The notes beneath the pieces are model-generated. The model made no database searches, had not been told where the DNA came from, and saw only the letters and a list, made by a program, of their open reading frames with translations. This document shows positions 1 through 13,800 of a DNA stretch of 64,000 nucleotides, piece after piece (position 1 is the stretch's first letter; the number at the start of each line of letters is the position of its first letter). Origin of the DNA: Lytechinus pictus (lineage: Eukaryota; Echinodermata; Echinoidea; Temnopleuroida; Toxopneustidae); assembly GCF_037042905.1 (NCBI RefSeq), contig NC_087249.1, positions 49,568,901-49,632,900 on the forward strand, given 5' to 3'. The position numbers and the translations under genes are program-made.

Positions 1-1489
1 TTTCATTGTACAATGCTAATCGCATATGATGTTTTCAATTTTACATTGATGTTAAACAGTATGAAAAAATACGTGTTAATAGAGTTATCTCACCAGTACA
101 TGCAGAAACTCCCACAAAGAGAGAGAGACAGAGAGAGAGCGTGAGCGGGGGAGAGAGGGACAAGTGTAGTTTGATTTTTTTTGTGATTTGTTTTTCTAAA
201 AAAAAAAAGTTGCTGAAAGATTGGCGGCAAGAGAACATGATATCACCTAAATGGCCATTTGTCTCTTTCAAGAGTTTTTAATATATCAAGTACATTTCAT
301 GGAATGGAATTTATGTGTATTTTTTATTTTGGATTTGTTTAGAGTAACAAATGGTAATATCCAGTAGAATCATCAATTGAAGAGCAATGGCTATTTGAGT
401 TGCATCTTGATATAAAATAAAAATGATATAATACTTCAGAGATTCAATGTTACATGATTTATTCATTATTTGACAAAAACAAGTGATCAATGCTGTCAAT
501 GAATAAAGCCCAATCACAAAATAATTGTAGTAATCGGTTTGAGATAGTAAAAGAAAAGCATATACATTCTATACGCAAATCCTGTCAATCGTGTTCCCAA
601 GGTGGGAATACAAGATTTTTGTATTCATTACTAATTCATCGTAATAAAACTTTTGTAGACAAATATATTAAAGATAGCCTTAATGATGTTTGACCTTGCC
701 GGAAATGCCGCTTAAAAGTGGCATTAGGTTTCCATTTGCCATTGAATGAGTAAATGAAAGCAACAACTGATGAAACAGATAAACATAAAAACAAAAGAAC
801 TAATTGATAAACAAATACACGGACAATTGAGATCCCTTACAAAAAGCCTTTAAGGCCTCAAGGCAGTATGATTTGTGCATAATTATTCACGAATCACGAT
901 AATGATATTTACAGAAATCAGTACGACGCTTATAGCATAGTAGGTTAGATTGTCTGCGAGAACGTCAAAACACAAAAGAAAAAGAAGATTCCATACTCAA
1001 AAGCATCTAAAGTCAAGTAATGTATATATATTTATATCAAATGGTCGACTATCAAACACTTTGGTACCATATAAATAAAATTATACATCACAGATTTATT
1101 GCCGAGATGTTTTACTCAGCCACACGAAATACAATTTTACTACAAAAATATAAATGTCCTCTGGATTTCATTTATAGGAAGAAGAATGAACAGACTCCGC
1201 CCCGATCTGCAAAAGTGAAGTAGGTCTACAACTTCTCCATGATACTTAATGACAGCACACATTCATCCTCAGTAGATAGTCTAATGCCCGAGATAATATT
1301 TTACACACAGTAGTAGAAACATATTAATACCAGTCAAGAAGTTTCGAGCATCGTACCCAAGTATATACTTTTTTAATTAAGTTACCGAGGTTTTGAACAG
1401 AAAAATCATGTCCAAGTTGTCTTAGATGGATTGCAAATGTATACCATCCAAGTTTAACCATCATCCAGCACATTTTTTTTTTCTATTTA
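1..1489. other. No gene recognised; non-coding, downstream of the channel gene
   Basis: AT-rich sequence downstream of the channel stop codon. It holds a short GA-rich microsatellite around 112-160 and otherwise only short chance open frames without motifs. Confidence 0.6.
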
Positions 1490-1645
1490 TTGATGTACCG
1501 TATTTAATAAAGCTGTACCATCACTATGGAGAAATCAAGAGATCTTTAAAATTGAAAGGCAAAATTACATTACACACTTCATTTAAAAAGACGAAAATAC
1601 CAACGGACCTAATATAGATCCCTGTGGGACGCCCGAGTTCATATT
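1490..1645 (-). pseudogene. LINE reverse-transcriptase fragment, frameshifted
   Basis: On the minus strand the stretch around 1643-1590 reads NSGVPQGSILGPLVF, the RT motif GVPQGSxLGPxLF of non-LTR retrotransposons. A frameshift then moves to a frame reading FLNEVCNV, like the LxYINDL continuation, followed by stops. No catalytic ADD box is left. It lies about 140 bases past the channel stop codon and may form part of its 3' UTR. Confidence 0.6.
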
Positions 1646-1780
1646 TCAACATTTACTGGAGCAATTGAATGTAAAATAATATATCCTTACTGTTGAACAC
1701 GATTCCAACCTTAGCTTGTCTTTCCTATCAATATCATAAATCATAAGCTTTGCAAGAATGACACTGCATGGATAAACTGT

Positions 1781-1893
1781 TCAAGGGGTTCTCCTTGTGT
1801 AAATGTATGTCGAGTGACCGAAGAGATCGAGGATTTCAAAGAAGGTGAGGATACTCCCACCAAGCCAAAGACCAAGGGATCCTCCGATGTCAC
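1781..1893 (-). CDS. DEG/ENaC channel exon 9: TM2, selectivity filter and stop
   Basis: Acceptor CACCCAACAG. Encodes residues 461-497, CDIGGSLGLWLGGSILTFF then EILDLFGH and a short basic tail ending RRTP before TGA. The filter position reads GGS where most family members have G(A/S)S. A possible AATAAA (minus) lies near 1487. Confidence 0.92.
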
Positions 1894-4800
1894 CTGTTGG
1901 GTGCATAGAAATTAGAATAAAGAAAAGTTACATCAACACATTCGGGGAAAAAAAACGAATTTGCATTTGAAGCATCCTTTATCTCACTTTTATTCTTCAT
2001 ATTGAATGATTTTTTTCTATGTTATAGTTTAGGAATGTGAGATTGGTAACTAAAACATTTGTCTCTCGGAGTGAGAAATGTACCAATGCGCGTCAAAAGA
2101 AGCGATTTCAAAGTTTTCGTTGCTCTGTATGGGTAATTTCTTGACCAAACCATAAGATGTGGTGGCTTCAATCTCAGGGTGCCGTATTCTGAACTTAGAT
2201 CACGCTTTTATGGAGTGCCAATTGTCAACCCATTACCAGGTAAAAATTATTCCAATCCTGCAATAAAAAATTGTCAAAAATTATTATGCCGTGAAATTAG
2301 GATTGGAAAATATGAAAGGTAAATGAATTTTATTTAATTTATCATCTTTGCCATGAAGTATCCATCCTCACTCCAGACAACGTCTGGATCATGTGGTAAA
2401 GAAGTTGGTTGACTTGAAGTCACCCTCGGAACAGCACTTACATGTATTTAGTTCCTCCCCAACGACAAACTATTAGAGGAAATAAAATTATCTATGAGTC
2501 TTAGCAACACTGCATCTACAGATCTATATCGATTTGAGTATATCCAAGCATTTCTACCCTTAATCTATATTATTGAAGATAATGATTTGAACTTACAGAG
2601 CAAGCTGAAGAAGGTATAGTCCTTTTGTTGGACCCGTTTTACCACATTCATCTCTCGAAAGTAAAAGGTGAGACGGCAAATATTTTGTCTGAAAAAATAT
2701 TAACATTGAGGATTAAGAGTATAATATTAGTATATCGGTTGGAAATTTGCTGGTAGTATGGAAGCTTTCAAAGCTAATTGCCTTGGTCTGCAATGATCAT
2801 ACAGCAATATGTATCTACGGGACTGTGGAGGATGGGGTCGACAGGACTTTTCGATTTGGCTAATAAGGATATTACAAGGGATCAAGACTATCCGATATGT
2901 CGATGGCTGTGTCTGCAAGGGATAACTAACGACCCCCCCCCCCCCCCCCGAAGAAAATACTACCAATAATAATAAATGAATGAATAGGTAAAACCTAAAC
3001 AAATAATTTAACAGAAAAAAAAAAAAAAAAAAATTATAACAGTAATAATAATAAAACATCTAAAATTTCCTTCTCTGGGCTATATGGCATCACCATCGGT
3101 TAAACGTTGGATCTGGACGATCCATGGAATCAAGGGCCATAGTGAACACTGGAACGCTTTAACCCTGTTCTACATGCAGATGTCAAGACCGCTCAAAGAC
3201 GGAAAGAAATCTCGAAGCTGGCCAATAGTAATCAAAAGATATTTCAATGATCTCCAGCGTCCTTTACCGTGTTTACGGTTTACTAGTGATCTTTCATTGG
3301 TATTCATGGTATCCCCTTCTATTTTCAATAGTATACTTAAAAAAAGTTTGAGTGGGAATTCATTAAGACGCTCTTTCAATTTTCATTCACCAGTCTTTCA
3401 TCGACCCCCCCCCCCTCCTTATGAACATGCATTATGAATACTCGCGGGTCTTACTACTGTAGTATTCCCCCCCCCCAAAAAAAAAAATAACCAGCTGCAG
3501 AAAAGACCACTACAGAGCGGATAGAATGTCGATTATCTTTCACTAGGCCTATTCCTTCAAGGTGGTTAAGAGCATTTCCTCTATTCTAAGAGAATGCTAA
3601 AAGATCTTGAAAATTCTTATTTTCAGAGGTCTTTTTTAGGTCTCCGTTCTTTGGAATACGGGTAGGCCTACATTACCTGAAGTATTCTGCTGTTTCGTTG
3701 TAAAGAGAAGCCAGTGGTTCCGAGAAGAAATTTGCTGGATAGGCTGCTTGCGATAATGTTGTCACATAATTCCGTGTCGAGCATGGCGGGGTACAATTAC
3801 AACTTACGTTATTAACAAAGTCCCCTGGAAATAACCAATAAACATTCAATAAAATGTTGTGATATATACCCTTAACTGATCCATCTTTATCGATCACAAT
3901 GAAGTTTCATTACAATATACGTGTGCCATTGACAGGGCGTAATTCATCAACAACACATACATGCAACATAATAATGATAATAGCATATAAAGATACATGC
4001 ATAATATAGAAAAGGAATAAAACTTTTATTAAAGACTTCAAAAGAATAGGACTACATTAGAATTTAACGTTGTCGTAATCTAGAATATGAATCGTCCTCA
4101 AGAGAACTAAACAGTATAGATTGAAGTAAGTTGCACATTGTAGAAACTGTAGGAGATATTAACGAGAATTATAGATTTAGGACATTTTGTCTTTTGTAGT
4201 GATCGTGAATTAGACAAGAAAAATAAGGCCAAAATTTATTATGAGATTACCAAACTGGTGACAATAGGGTGCGCCTTATATCGGTTGCAGTGAATAGGCC
4301 GAATTCGCAATGCATCATGGGAAATCTGATTGCTGATTTCCTTAATTTTACCATGGACTCTTTCGTCTACACTGTTGATGATGATTTTGAAACTATATTG
4401 CCTTCGTCAGAGTACTTTACTATTGACAAATTTAAAAATGGCTTTGTTAATGACAATTCATTTTCGTTGTTTCATATGAATATTCGTAGTATTAATAAAA
4501 ACTTTGATCACTTGAACATTTTATTGCAAGAATTGGTTACCAAATTTTCAGTTGTAGGCCTCTCTGAAACATGGCTCTCAGATAATAGTAACCTTTATTC
4601 TCTTCCTGGCTATCACAATCCAGTCGTCAACTGCAGGCACAACAAAACTGGCGGTGGAGTAGCATTGTTTATCTCCTCAACCTTAGAATACCGTGTTACA
4701 CCTGATCTGAATATAATGAATCAGTCTCTTGAAACAGTTTTGGTTGAAGTGGTTATCCCTGGACAAAGTAATTTTATTGTTGGTGTTGTTTACAGACCAC

Positions 4801-7800
4801 CCCAAAGTAGTGTTGAGAATTTTACAGATGAGCTACAAGATCTGCTGTCAAATCCTGTACTTAATAGCAAGAGGGTTTGCTTGTTAGGTGATTTCAATAT
4901 AAACCTTATGCAGTATGGTTCCAGTGCATCAGTGAATAGTTTTTTAGATGCTCTTGCTTCTTTTAATCTTGTCCCGCTTATCAATAGACCTACGCGTGTA
5001 ACCGAAAATACTTCAACATTAATAGACAACATTTTCTCTGTAGTTCAACCGTCAATAAAATCATCTATCTTAATTTCTGATATTTCAGATCACTTTCAGT
5101 AATTGCTTCTTTTCCATTAAGTATAAACAAGGCAAACGCCAAGCGTTGTCTCGCCTGCATATTGCAGTCATGAAGAGAATGCATGTCAAAACTACATGTA
5201 TGCTATATGACTTAGATGGACCTCTGTTACGAGTTTGGCGATCCCACCTCGAAGCTATAGAAAGTTATTGTGTGTACAACACAGCAGTGCCAGTCATGGA
5301 AAGTTCATTGACCTTTGACCTTAATCAAATTCAACTCACATTCGAACTTGACCTGCACCTTCAAGAGATGGACCTCTTGTTTGAATTTGGCAATCCTACC
5401 TCGAAGATATAAAAAGTTATTATGTGTACAATAATGCACAGTGCCAGTCATGGAAAGTTCATTGACCTTTGACCTTAATCAAATTCCACTCACATTTGAA
5501 CTTGGCCTGCACCTTCAAGAGATGGGCCTCTGTTATGAATTTGGCGATCTCACCTCGAAGCTATAGAAAGTTATTGTGTGTACAACACAGCACAGTGCCA
5601 GTCATGGAAAGTTCATTGACCTTTGACCTTATTCAAATTCGACTCCAGTGCCCCAAACTTAGAACTTTGGCCTATTCGCTGCAACCCATAGATGGCGAAC
5701 CATAATTGTGAATCCACCGAATTAATTGCTCCGGGCTAAATAGAGTAACGAAATGATGACGTCAGTTGCCACGGTGTCATGGTGGTCTGGTTCTAAACAA
5801 ATGAACCCGGAGCGTGTTTGTCATATGAGAAAATGGCTGCTAACAGAATTTCACCGCTTGCAACCTCAGAATGATGGTAATTTTTGCAAATACAAATGTG
5901 TATAGAAGATCGTCCGTTGCGACTCTCTTTATAACCAGCCGGTTCGTTGTCATGACAGTGACGTCACACTTCGGTACTCTATTTCGTCTCAGATTTAGGG
6001 TAAGGGTTGCAATATGGTTTTGTTAGGTTTAGGGTAGGGTATAGTGTGAAATCCAGGGTTGAAGTTGGTCATTGGATTAGTGTGTGGAATTTAGAGCGGA
6101 GCAATTGTCGCTGGAGCTTAATATCCGTTCAAACTTCCATAAATATCTAGTTGTAAAAATACGACATAATATGCCATGTAATATGTCTTAACAAGTTCAA
6201 GAGATTTCTGAATAAAGAATGGAGAAAACTGTAAATTATAAGTAAGAAAAATTAACATAATAATAGTAAAAAGCGATTGACTGCTAATTGAATTTAGATA
6301 AATAAATGATAAGTAAACAAAGAGAAATATTTGCATATACTGTACTAGGGTCTACCAAAACAAAAAAGAATACCTCGTAAAACAGTTATTTACAACTAGA
6401 AGATTTAAAGTCCGAAATCTGAAGAAAAAAAAAAAAGATAAAAAATGGAACGCCTCTGGCAGTCTCGCCTGCATTACGCGATTTGATATAGCAGAAGTGC
6501 TGACTTTGAAAGCAGATATTGAATAATTATTCACAAAAGAAAACACTAATATGATAATGAAATATTGTCTATCGACCCAAAATGACATTTGACCATCATC
6601 ATGTGACCTAAGACGTGTGCAAAACAATCATTCATACTTGATCACCCTTATGCCTATCTTTCATGAGCTAGATCCATAAACTTTCTAAGTTATGAATGAT
6701 GCCAATTCAACTAAATAATACTCCCAACACGGCCAGAGTTCATTGACCTTGAATGACCTTTGATCTTGGTTGTGTGATCTGAAACTCGCACATGATATCC
6801 AGGGATACATGGTTGCTCTTATGTCCAAGTTTCATGAACTAGATCTATAAACTTTTAAAGTTATGATGACAATTCCATAAATACCCCCAACATGATCAGA
6901 GTTCGTTGACCCTAAGTGACCTTTTGCCTCTATCATGTGTCCTGAAACTCAGGCAGGATCTTTAGTGATACACCATTACCCTTATGTCTAAGTTTCATGA
7001 ACTAGGTCCATAAACTTTCTTAGTTATGACGACATTTCAAAAACTTGACCTTAGTTAAGATTTCGATATAGATTCCCCCAACATGGTCTAAGTTCATTTA
7101 CCCTAAATGACCTTTGACATTGGTCATGTGACCTGAAGCTCAGGCAGGATGTTAAGTAATACTTGATTACCCTTTTTTTCAAGTTTCATGAACTAGGTTT
7201 ATATACTTTCTAAGTGATGACATTTCAAAAACTTAACATTGGTTAAAATTTCATTCTTAACGACGCCGCCGTCGCCGTCGGAAAAGCGGCACCTATATTC
7301 TCGCTCTGCTATGCAGGCGAGACAAAAATGATTATAGTTACCTAGTACTGGGTTAATGCAAGTAAAAAATTGCCACGGAGAACAATCGGGTACATCACCT
7401 GCCAAAAAAACAAAGAAATCATAAAATTAGAGCAACATAATCTATAGTTCGAGGGTGTAGGCTGGTTTGAGCGTGGGGAAGTGCACATCCTTGGGGGTTG
7501 AACTAGAGCTTGGAAAATCAACTGTAGAAAGCAGAAGAAGGGGTACAAATTTCGTTTTGCTTGACAGTGTCGGAACTCTTCTGCCTCAGCGGGAGGGTGC
7601 ACGTGCACCCCCAGCCTACGCCCTTGTCAGTTCAAACGAAGCTTTTGCCATTTTTATAATCATAATTCTTATTGATGTCAGCTGTTATAAACTGTTCTCC
7701 CAGTGGTCCCTGCACAAGATGTTATTATCACCTTTTTCATTTTAAAACGTCGAGTGCCTGACAAAAAGGCAGCAAAACTTGAGGCCCCGAGACGGGCGCT

Positions 7801-10800
7801 CTACCACTGAGCCATCATGCTCGATCATCTACCAGAATCAATTAATCTTCGAGGCTGTTGCCAACTTTCATTCATTTCACCCCAAAACAGATTTATCTGG
7901 ATAAAAATATCGAGGTAAATGGAAAATGAACGGTGCAGACCCCATCCTTTTTTTCAGATTAATTCGTCAATTCGTCTATCATAATTTGGTCTACCACCAG
8001 TTCGTCTACTATCCACATGGTCTAATTGTTATTAGGTTCACTCACCATTTCGTCTAATTACCATTTGGTCCAATCGCCATTTAGTCCTTGAAACTTTGGG
8101 GGGAAAGATCCTTTGCTCATGCGTGCCCCATATTATGGAACAGACTTCTTGAAGACATCAAACATTGTATCTCTGTTGAGTCTTTCAAAAATGTTCTTAA
8201 AATCTTTCTTTTTACTTCTTAATTTCTTTTATGCGCCTTGATTTGGCGCTTTATAAGTCACATGTATTACTCTTATTATACCATTTGGTCTGGAACATAA
8301 AATGGAAATTAGACCAACCGGTTATGAGACGAAATGGTCGAGCTGGTGATTAGACAAAATGATGATTGGACCAAATGGTTATTAGACCAAATGGTTGTTA
8401 GACGAAATGCTGATTGACGGAATAGCATTAGACTAGAAGGTAGACCATGTGATGAGTGGACGAATTGGCAATTTGCCTTTAAAAGTGACCCTGCCTGAAG
8501 TCTTACTTGGGAGGTTTTCACTCGGCGATGTACTAAGGGTTTAATAACAGAGTAAGTGTATTGTCAAATGCCCTTCCTGACAAAGAACAACCAAGAAGTC
8601 TTTGTCGGAAATTGGGGCAACTTAAGTTCTAGAGCAGACGAAAAATGATGTCGTTCATCAAAGACCAAGGACTAAACCCCTATTTTAATTCACCAATTTT
8701 CGACAAAGACTTCTTCGCTGTGCTTCGTCATGACAGACATTTGACAATACATGTTCTCTGTTCTCGAATCCTCCGTACGTCGCCGAGCAAAAGCTCCCTA
8801 TTCACTTGAGCAGACCAATTCTTTTTGTGGATTAAGACAAAACACTGTATGATTATTATAATCTAAGATGAAATTACCGGGAAAATGCAGGACTTTACAA
8901 CCACACCGAGATGCCAGGAAGCTCCCGACACATTCTATCTTGCACTCCAATCCACCATAGTAGTCGAAATGATTTAGGGTTTTGTTTTCACATTCACCAT
9001 AAACAGGAGGCAAATAAACGTTCTGCAAAAGAAGCAGAAAATATATATTATTGTGGATTATTGTCCGAGTGGAAATCAATCTTACCAATATTATTCTTCA
9101 TATCAATTATTTGTCAGTACTAGTTCTTTATCCCTTTGTTATTTTGCCCCCCCCCCCTCCCCCTTGAGCATCTCTAACGAGATGGATATGGTGCCTATAA
9201 ATTACATATAGGCCCTTTATCATTATTATCATATTGTTTACATGTATACATGCAAAGAATAACACAAAGAAAGTAAGGACTTGTACATCATGTACACATT
9301 TGTATAGACCAACGTGCAGCAAATACAAACTGTTGACATACACAATGTAAATACACCTTTTATTTGTAAATAATTGGATTTAAGTATAAGTTTTCATAAT
9401 TACAATTATCATCACCTTTATAATAATGATAATAATAATAATGATGATGATAATGATGGTAATGAATTATGATAATAATAAAAAAAATAATAAATTATTA
9501 TCATTATTGTACTTATATTACTATTATTTCTATAATTATCATTAATATTATTAATATTATTGATAATAACCCTCACCTCCTCGAGATCTAGTCCAACCAA
9601 TGTCGAAGTCCCAGGAGCTACTGAAAACCCTATATCTTCCATGAAAGGCTGGGTTCCGCGAGGGTATACTGCAACATGCAGTCCCGCTGCCATGTAAGAC
9701 CATGGGTCGTAGAAATATTCATCCTGATGGATATTGACCGATATTAATAACCCAGCTGTTGCCCTGCCTTTAAGAAAAAGAAGAAAATTAGGAAAAATTA
9801 TCCTGTGAACTGGTGAGGAAAGCAAAAATCTCGTGCCATACTTACCGTGTTTACACGCTGCCCCTGCTTGCGGTGCAGACCCGCGAGACGGTGCACACTC
9901 GGCTCGTGGATTATCATGCGTTGCGTTTACACGCTGTCCCAGCTCGCGGGACAAAAATTAAGATCAGTGGATAAAATCATAGAGCTATTACAGATAGCCC
10001 GGGGGGGGGGGCACTCGACCAAAAAAGTAGTAGGTGTGTGTCGCGGGCGAGACAAAAAACGGGGGCCTTGGAGCGGGCTTATTGTAAAAAGGAGGGTCCT
10101 CGGAACGGGCTTCGGAACTACAAATGTTTGTGAAAACGGGGGTCCTTGGAACGGGTCGCCTGCGTGTGAGTGTGTATGCATCCCTATGGAACGTGCATGC
10201 AGCTAGCCCGGCGGTACGGGCGCCGGGTGCGCTAGCGCAGAGGCGATGGTCGGACAGCGGTCTGCGGCCGCTTTTCACCAAAATTGCGGCTCATTGTAGC
10301 AGATCAATACGACCGGAACGGCGTAACGGAAAATATGCGAAGCTTCGGAGCGGATTTCTTTCTTCTTTTTTCTCGATAAGAAGAAAATGCTATGCTTTGG
10401 AGCGGCTTTCTTTAATTGTTCTTTTATCTCAATAAGACAGAAATGCTATGCCTTGGAACGGAAATTTGAGTGTAAAAATGGGGGTCCCCTCCGCGGCACA
10501 TACCCACTATGCATTATATACTGAGTGCCCACCCCCCCCCCCCTCCAGGACAGATAGCTCCATGATAAAATTTACGTCATGAAACGCGCAGTAATTACCG
10601 CGACAGACTTGACTTCGTGTTTACACGGATAAAAATGTCCGTGTCTGCACCGGCTCGCGGGTCTGATCCTACTATTTTGGCGAAGCAAATTTGCCGTGCC
10701 TGACCCGTGAGCCCGGCGGGGCAATATAATCTCGTTTCCATGCACGCATTAAAAAGGCGAGTCTGTACCACTGAACTGGAAATACGTATGACCAGTTCAG

Positions 10801-13800
10801 TGGTCTGCACCGGCTCTCGGATCTGCACCACCAGCCGGTGCAGCGTGTGAACACGGTATATGATCATCGCATTTCATCTTGCACAAGTCGACCTACCATA
10901 ATTCGTTGTAAGCGAAACATGTGCTCTTTACCTATAAGTAGAATTTCACAAAAGTCCAGCAATTTTTTTGTCCCAATAAATTCAACTTTGGCATTTTACT
11001 CTCCTTTCTGTTTCCCATAATTTCCAATTTCCCACTGTTTCTTTTTTATTCTTAAAAAATATATATAGGCCTAAAGGCGCCTTCTGCCCCCTAAGCAACC
11101 CCCAAGAAATAAATATATATATAATACATTGAATAGCTCTCAAAGTAGAAGGGGCACGAGCCTGTTGCCTCCGCCCACCTTGTATTCACCACTGACTTTT
11201 TTATTAATAGGAATAAATGTGATGCAATCACACTATCGATCTTTTTATTCATCAAATAATGAACTTAAACTATCAATTAATTTGATACCTGATTTTTGTA
11301 CTCTTTTCAGCTTTCATTCGTCAGATAAGCAATCAAAATTTACTCAAACATGCGTTACATCTTGAATAAAACAGAACATTAATTGATAAGCGGTGTCTTA
11401 CTAAATATATGGTAAATAAATTGTTCTATTCTAAAAAAAAAATTATTTAACCTGCACCCCGGCCCTGCCAACAAGACAATCAATAGACCGAATGATACCT
11501 GATGCTTCTAACTGGAGACCTTCTAAACCATTATCAGCATCATTGAAGATGAAGCAAGGGCCCCAGTCAGTCATTTTTAACGAGAAGTATTTGGTTGTCG
11601 GATATACGGGGAATCTATTCCAAAAGACCCTGAAATGAAAAAAAATGGGGGAAAAATATTTAAAAACTTTAAAAAAAACTTCGTATAAAAATTCCTTGGT
11701 GAGATCTAAAGTTACTTAAATGACAATAGGAAGTTTACGATTCTACGACGCACGACAAAAAAATTCAAGAACATTGAAAATGTTTTGTCAAACGCCTTTC
11801 ATGACAAAGAACAGCAAAGTAGTCATTGTAGAAAATTCATGAACCAAAAACAGCAATTTCGTCCTGGGCTCTGGACAAACGGAATATTTGTGAGTTTTCC
11901 TCAGCCTTGAAACTTAGGATGTAACTGCTGTTCTGGTTCACCAATTTCTGACAAAGACCTCCCAGCTGTTCATTGTTATTTAACGGACATTTTTAATACA
12001 TTTACTGTGTTCTATAATTCGTTCTGCGTGGCTGTGTGAAAACTCGCTATTCTTGACACATCAGACAAACCTAATTCATGGGTAATCGCAACATAGTTAT
12101 GCCTTTGTATTTTTTCTGGGCAGGACGGGAAAAATGTTCAGAAAATTCCGATTAACATTTTCATTTATTTTTGGCGCCAGAGACTTTTTGATTGATAAAC
12201 TTGGTTTTTTTATGAACAACGGCTTGCGATAAACGCCCCCTCTCCATTCAAGAGTGGGTCGTGTGGTCCAGTGGTTAGAGCATTGGACTCATAATCGCAA
12301 GGTTGTGAGTTCGAATCCCCACTCTGCCATTGTCTCCATTTTGATAAAAAGGCCCAAGATTAATATCTGTCGTCTATAAGCATGTATAAGGTCAGCCACT
12401 ATGACTGATTAACCTAGACGTAAAACATGTAAAATGTTGGTTATATACCAGCTTGCCGTTTACCATGCAGCAAAATGCTGTCCTGCCTATAGTTCCTACA
12501 CGGGAGTTACCATAAACAGAAACGGAAAAAGAGAAGAACATCCCTATACTAAATTCGATCACGATACTCACTCTAGGATAGATTGTTCTAAAATATGTGA
12601 AGTATTGAAGAGCAGATCATTGAAACTACCGGAGGACAGTGTGTCGTAATACTGCGAGACGTTCATCGTGGTCGGATTCACGAAAGTATCAGTCAAAAAT
12701 CTGCCGTATTCTGTTCCATTCACAGCTGATGCCCTGCGAAGATCAATTTATCCAAATTAATGATAGAGTTGTAAACAATATAATCAATCGATTATTGCTA
12801 TTTATTGATATACATGTATATAACGCTTTCTTCATTTTGCACAAAATTATTGTTCATGATCCATTGTGAAGATCGTGATCTTTTGCTAAAAGGGGAATCC
12901 AGCCTTGGTCACAAAATGTCGTGTTCGAAAGGAGAAAGATAAATAAACAGAATAGTGAGAGTTTGGAAGAAATCGGACAAGTATTAAGAAAGTTATGGCT
13001 GCTTTAAAATTGAAATGTAGATATCAAATTGGTAATTGGGTAAGTAAATTATGACAACGGGCAAGGACAACGTTCCCATAGGCCATGTACTTTTTTATCA
13101 GGAATTGTGATTTTCTCCTAAGCACCCATTCCCCTGAGGAAGTAATCTAAATATAACCCAGGTAGTATATTGTTTTATGTCCTCATGAAAGAAAAATATA
13201 ATTTGAAGTAAAACTTTTGAAAAAAAAAGAAGACATTTTATATATTGGAGTACATGGAAGAGTAGCCCTTGCCTTATATTACTATGGCATCGCATATCCG
13301 TCCAATAAAAGTCTCCATGGGTATTATAGTGTTTACCAATGTAACAACCTTTTAAAATTCACAATTTTTTAATTGTTTGTCCAATATTGTTCAAATTTTC
13401 ACGACTCAACTGGTCTGATTTTGCTTTTTCCTCTCCTCTAGAACAGGGGTGTGAGAGTTCAGATTTTTATCTGATTTCAGATTTTTTTTGTTTATATTTT
13501 CAGCTTAATTTCAGCTTATTTTTGGCCTTCCTCTGTCCAAAAAGTATGGGAGCTGTTTCTATTTCAGACTTTTTCAACACTTCAGCTTTTTTCAGATCTT
13601 TTTATTTGTGACCACTCACACCCCTGCTCTAGAAACAAGTTTTTATTTGGATGGGATTCCCCTTCATTTTTTCCATGATCTTCGTGATCTACACATGGAT
13701 GTATAACTTCCATTTTTTTTTAAATAAAATCATGTCTACCTCACCCTCCCCTTCTCCTTCTCTCTCTCTCTCGCTCTCTCCCACTTTCGTCTCTTTCTCT

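Larger units (their letters stand above)
5146..7325. mobile_element. Nested inverted-repeat elements with internal tandem repeats
   Basis: TTGTCTCGCCTGCAT at 5146-5160 and its reverse complement at 7311-7325 look like terminal inverted repeats. A second left-type end (GTCTCGCCTGCAT) sits at 6461-6473, so two related elements are probably nested or joined. The first holds about 2.8 copies of a 154-bp direct repeat (5232-5650), the second about four copies of a 160-190-bp repeat (6600-7250). This resembles pearl-like or other non-autonomous elements of marine invertebrates with tandem cores. No transposase is seen. Confidence 0.7.

Noticed and set aside
3084-3437. 117-codon plus-strand frame
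   Set aside because: Lies in channel intron 7, ends in a C-run, no motif, competing frame on the other strand.
5990-6060. Telomere-like TTAGGGTAAGGGTT text
   Set aside because: Only a few degenerate, irregular units; not a telomeric array.
9418-9954. 178-codon minus-strand frame
   Set aside because: Only the part 9577-9767 is coding (channel exon 5); the rest is intron, simple repeat and transposon.
11452-11498. Continuation of channel exon 4 to the GT at 11451
   Set aside because: Would end in phase 0, which does not join exon 5; the donor at 11498 restores the conserved reading into QDEY.
12258-12331. Functional tRNA-Met gene (CAT triplet in place)
   Set aside because: Acceptor and T stems do not pair; part of a SINE.
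12434-12649. 71-codon plus-strand frame with several cysteines
   Set aside because: It overlaps channel exon 3 on the other strand and a SINE tail; no homologue features.
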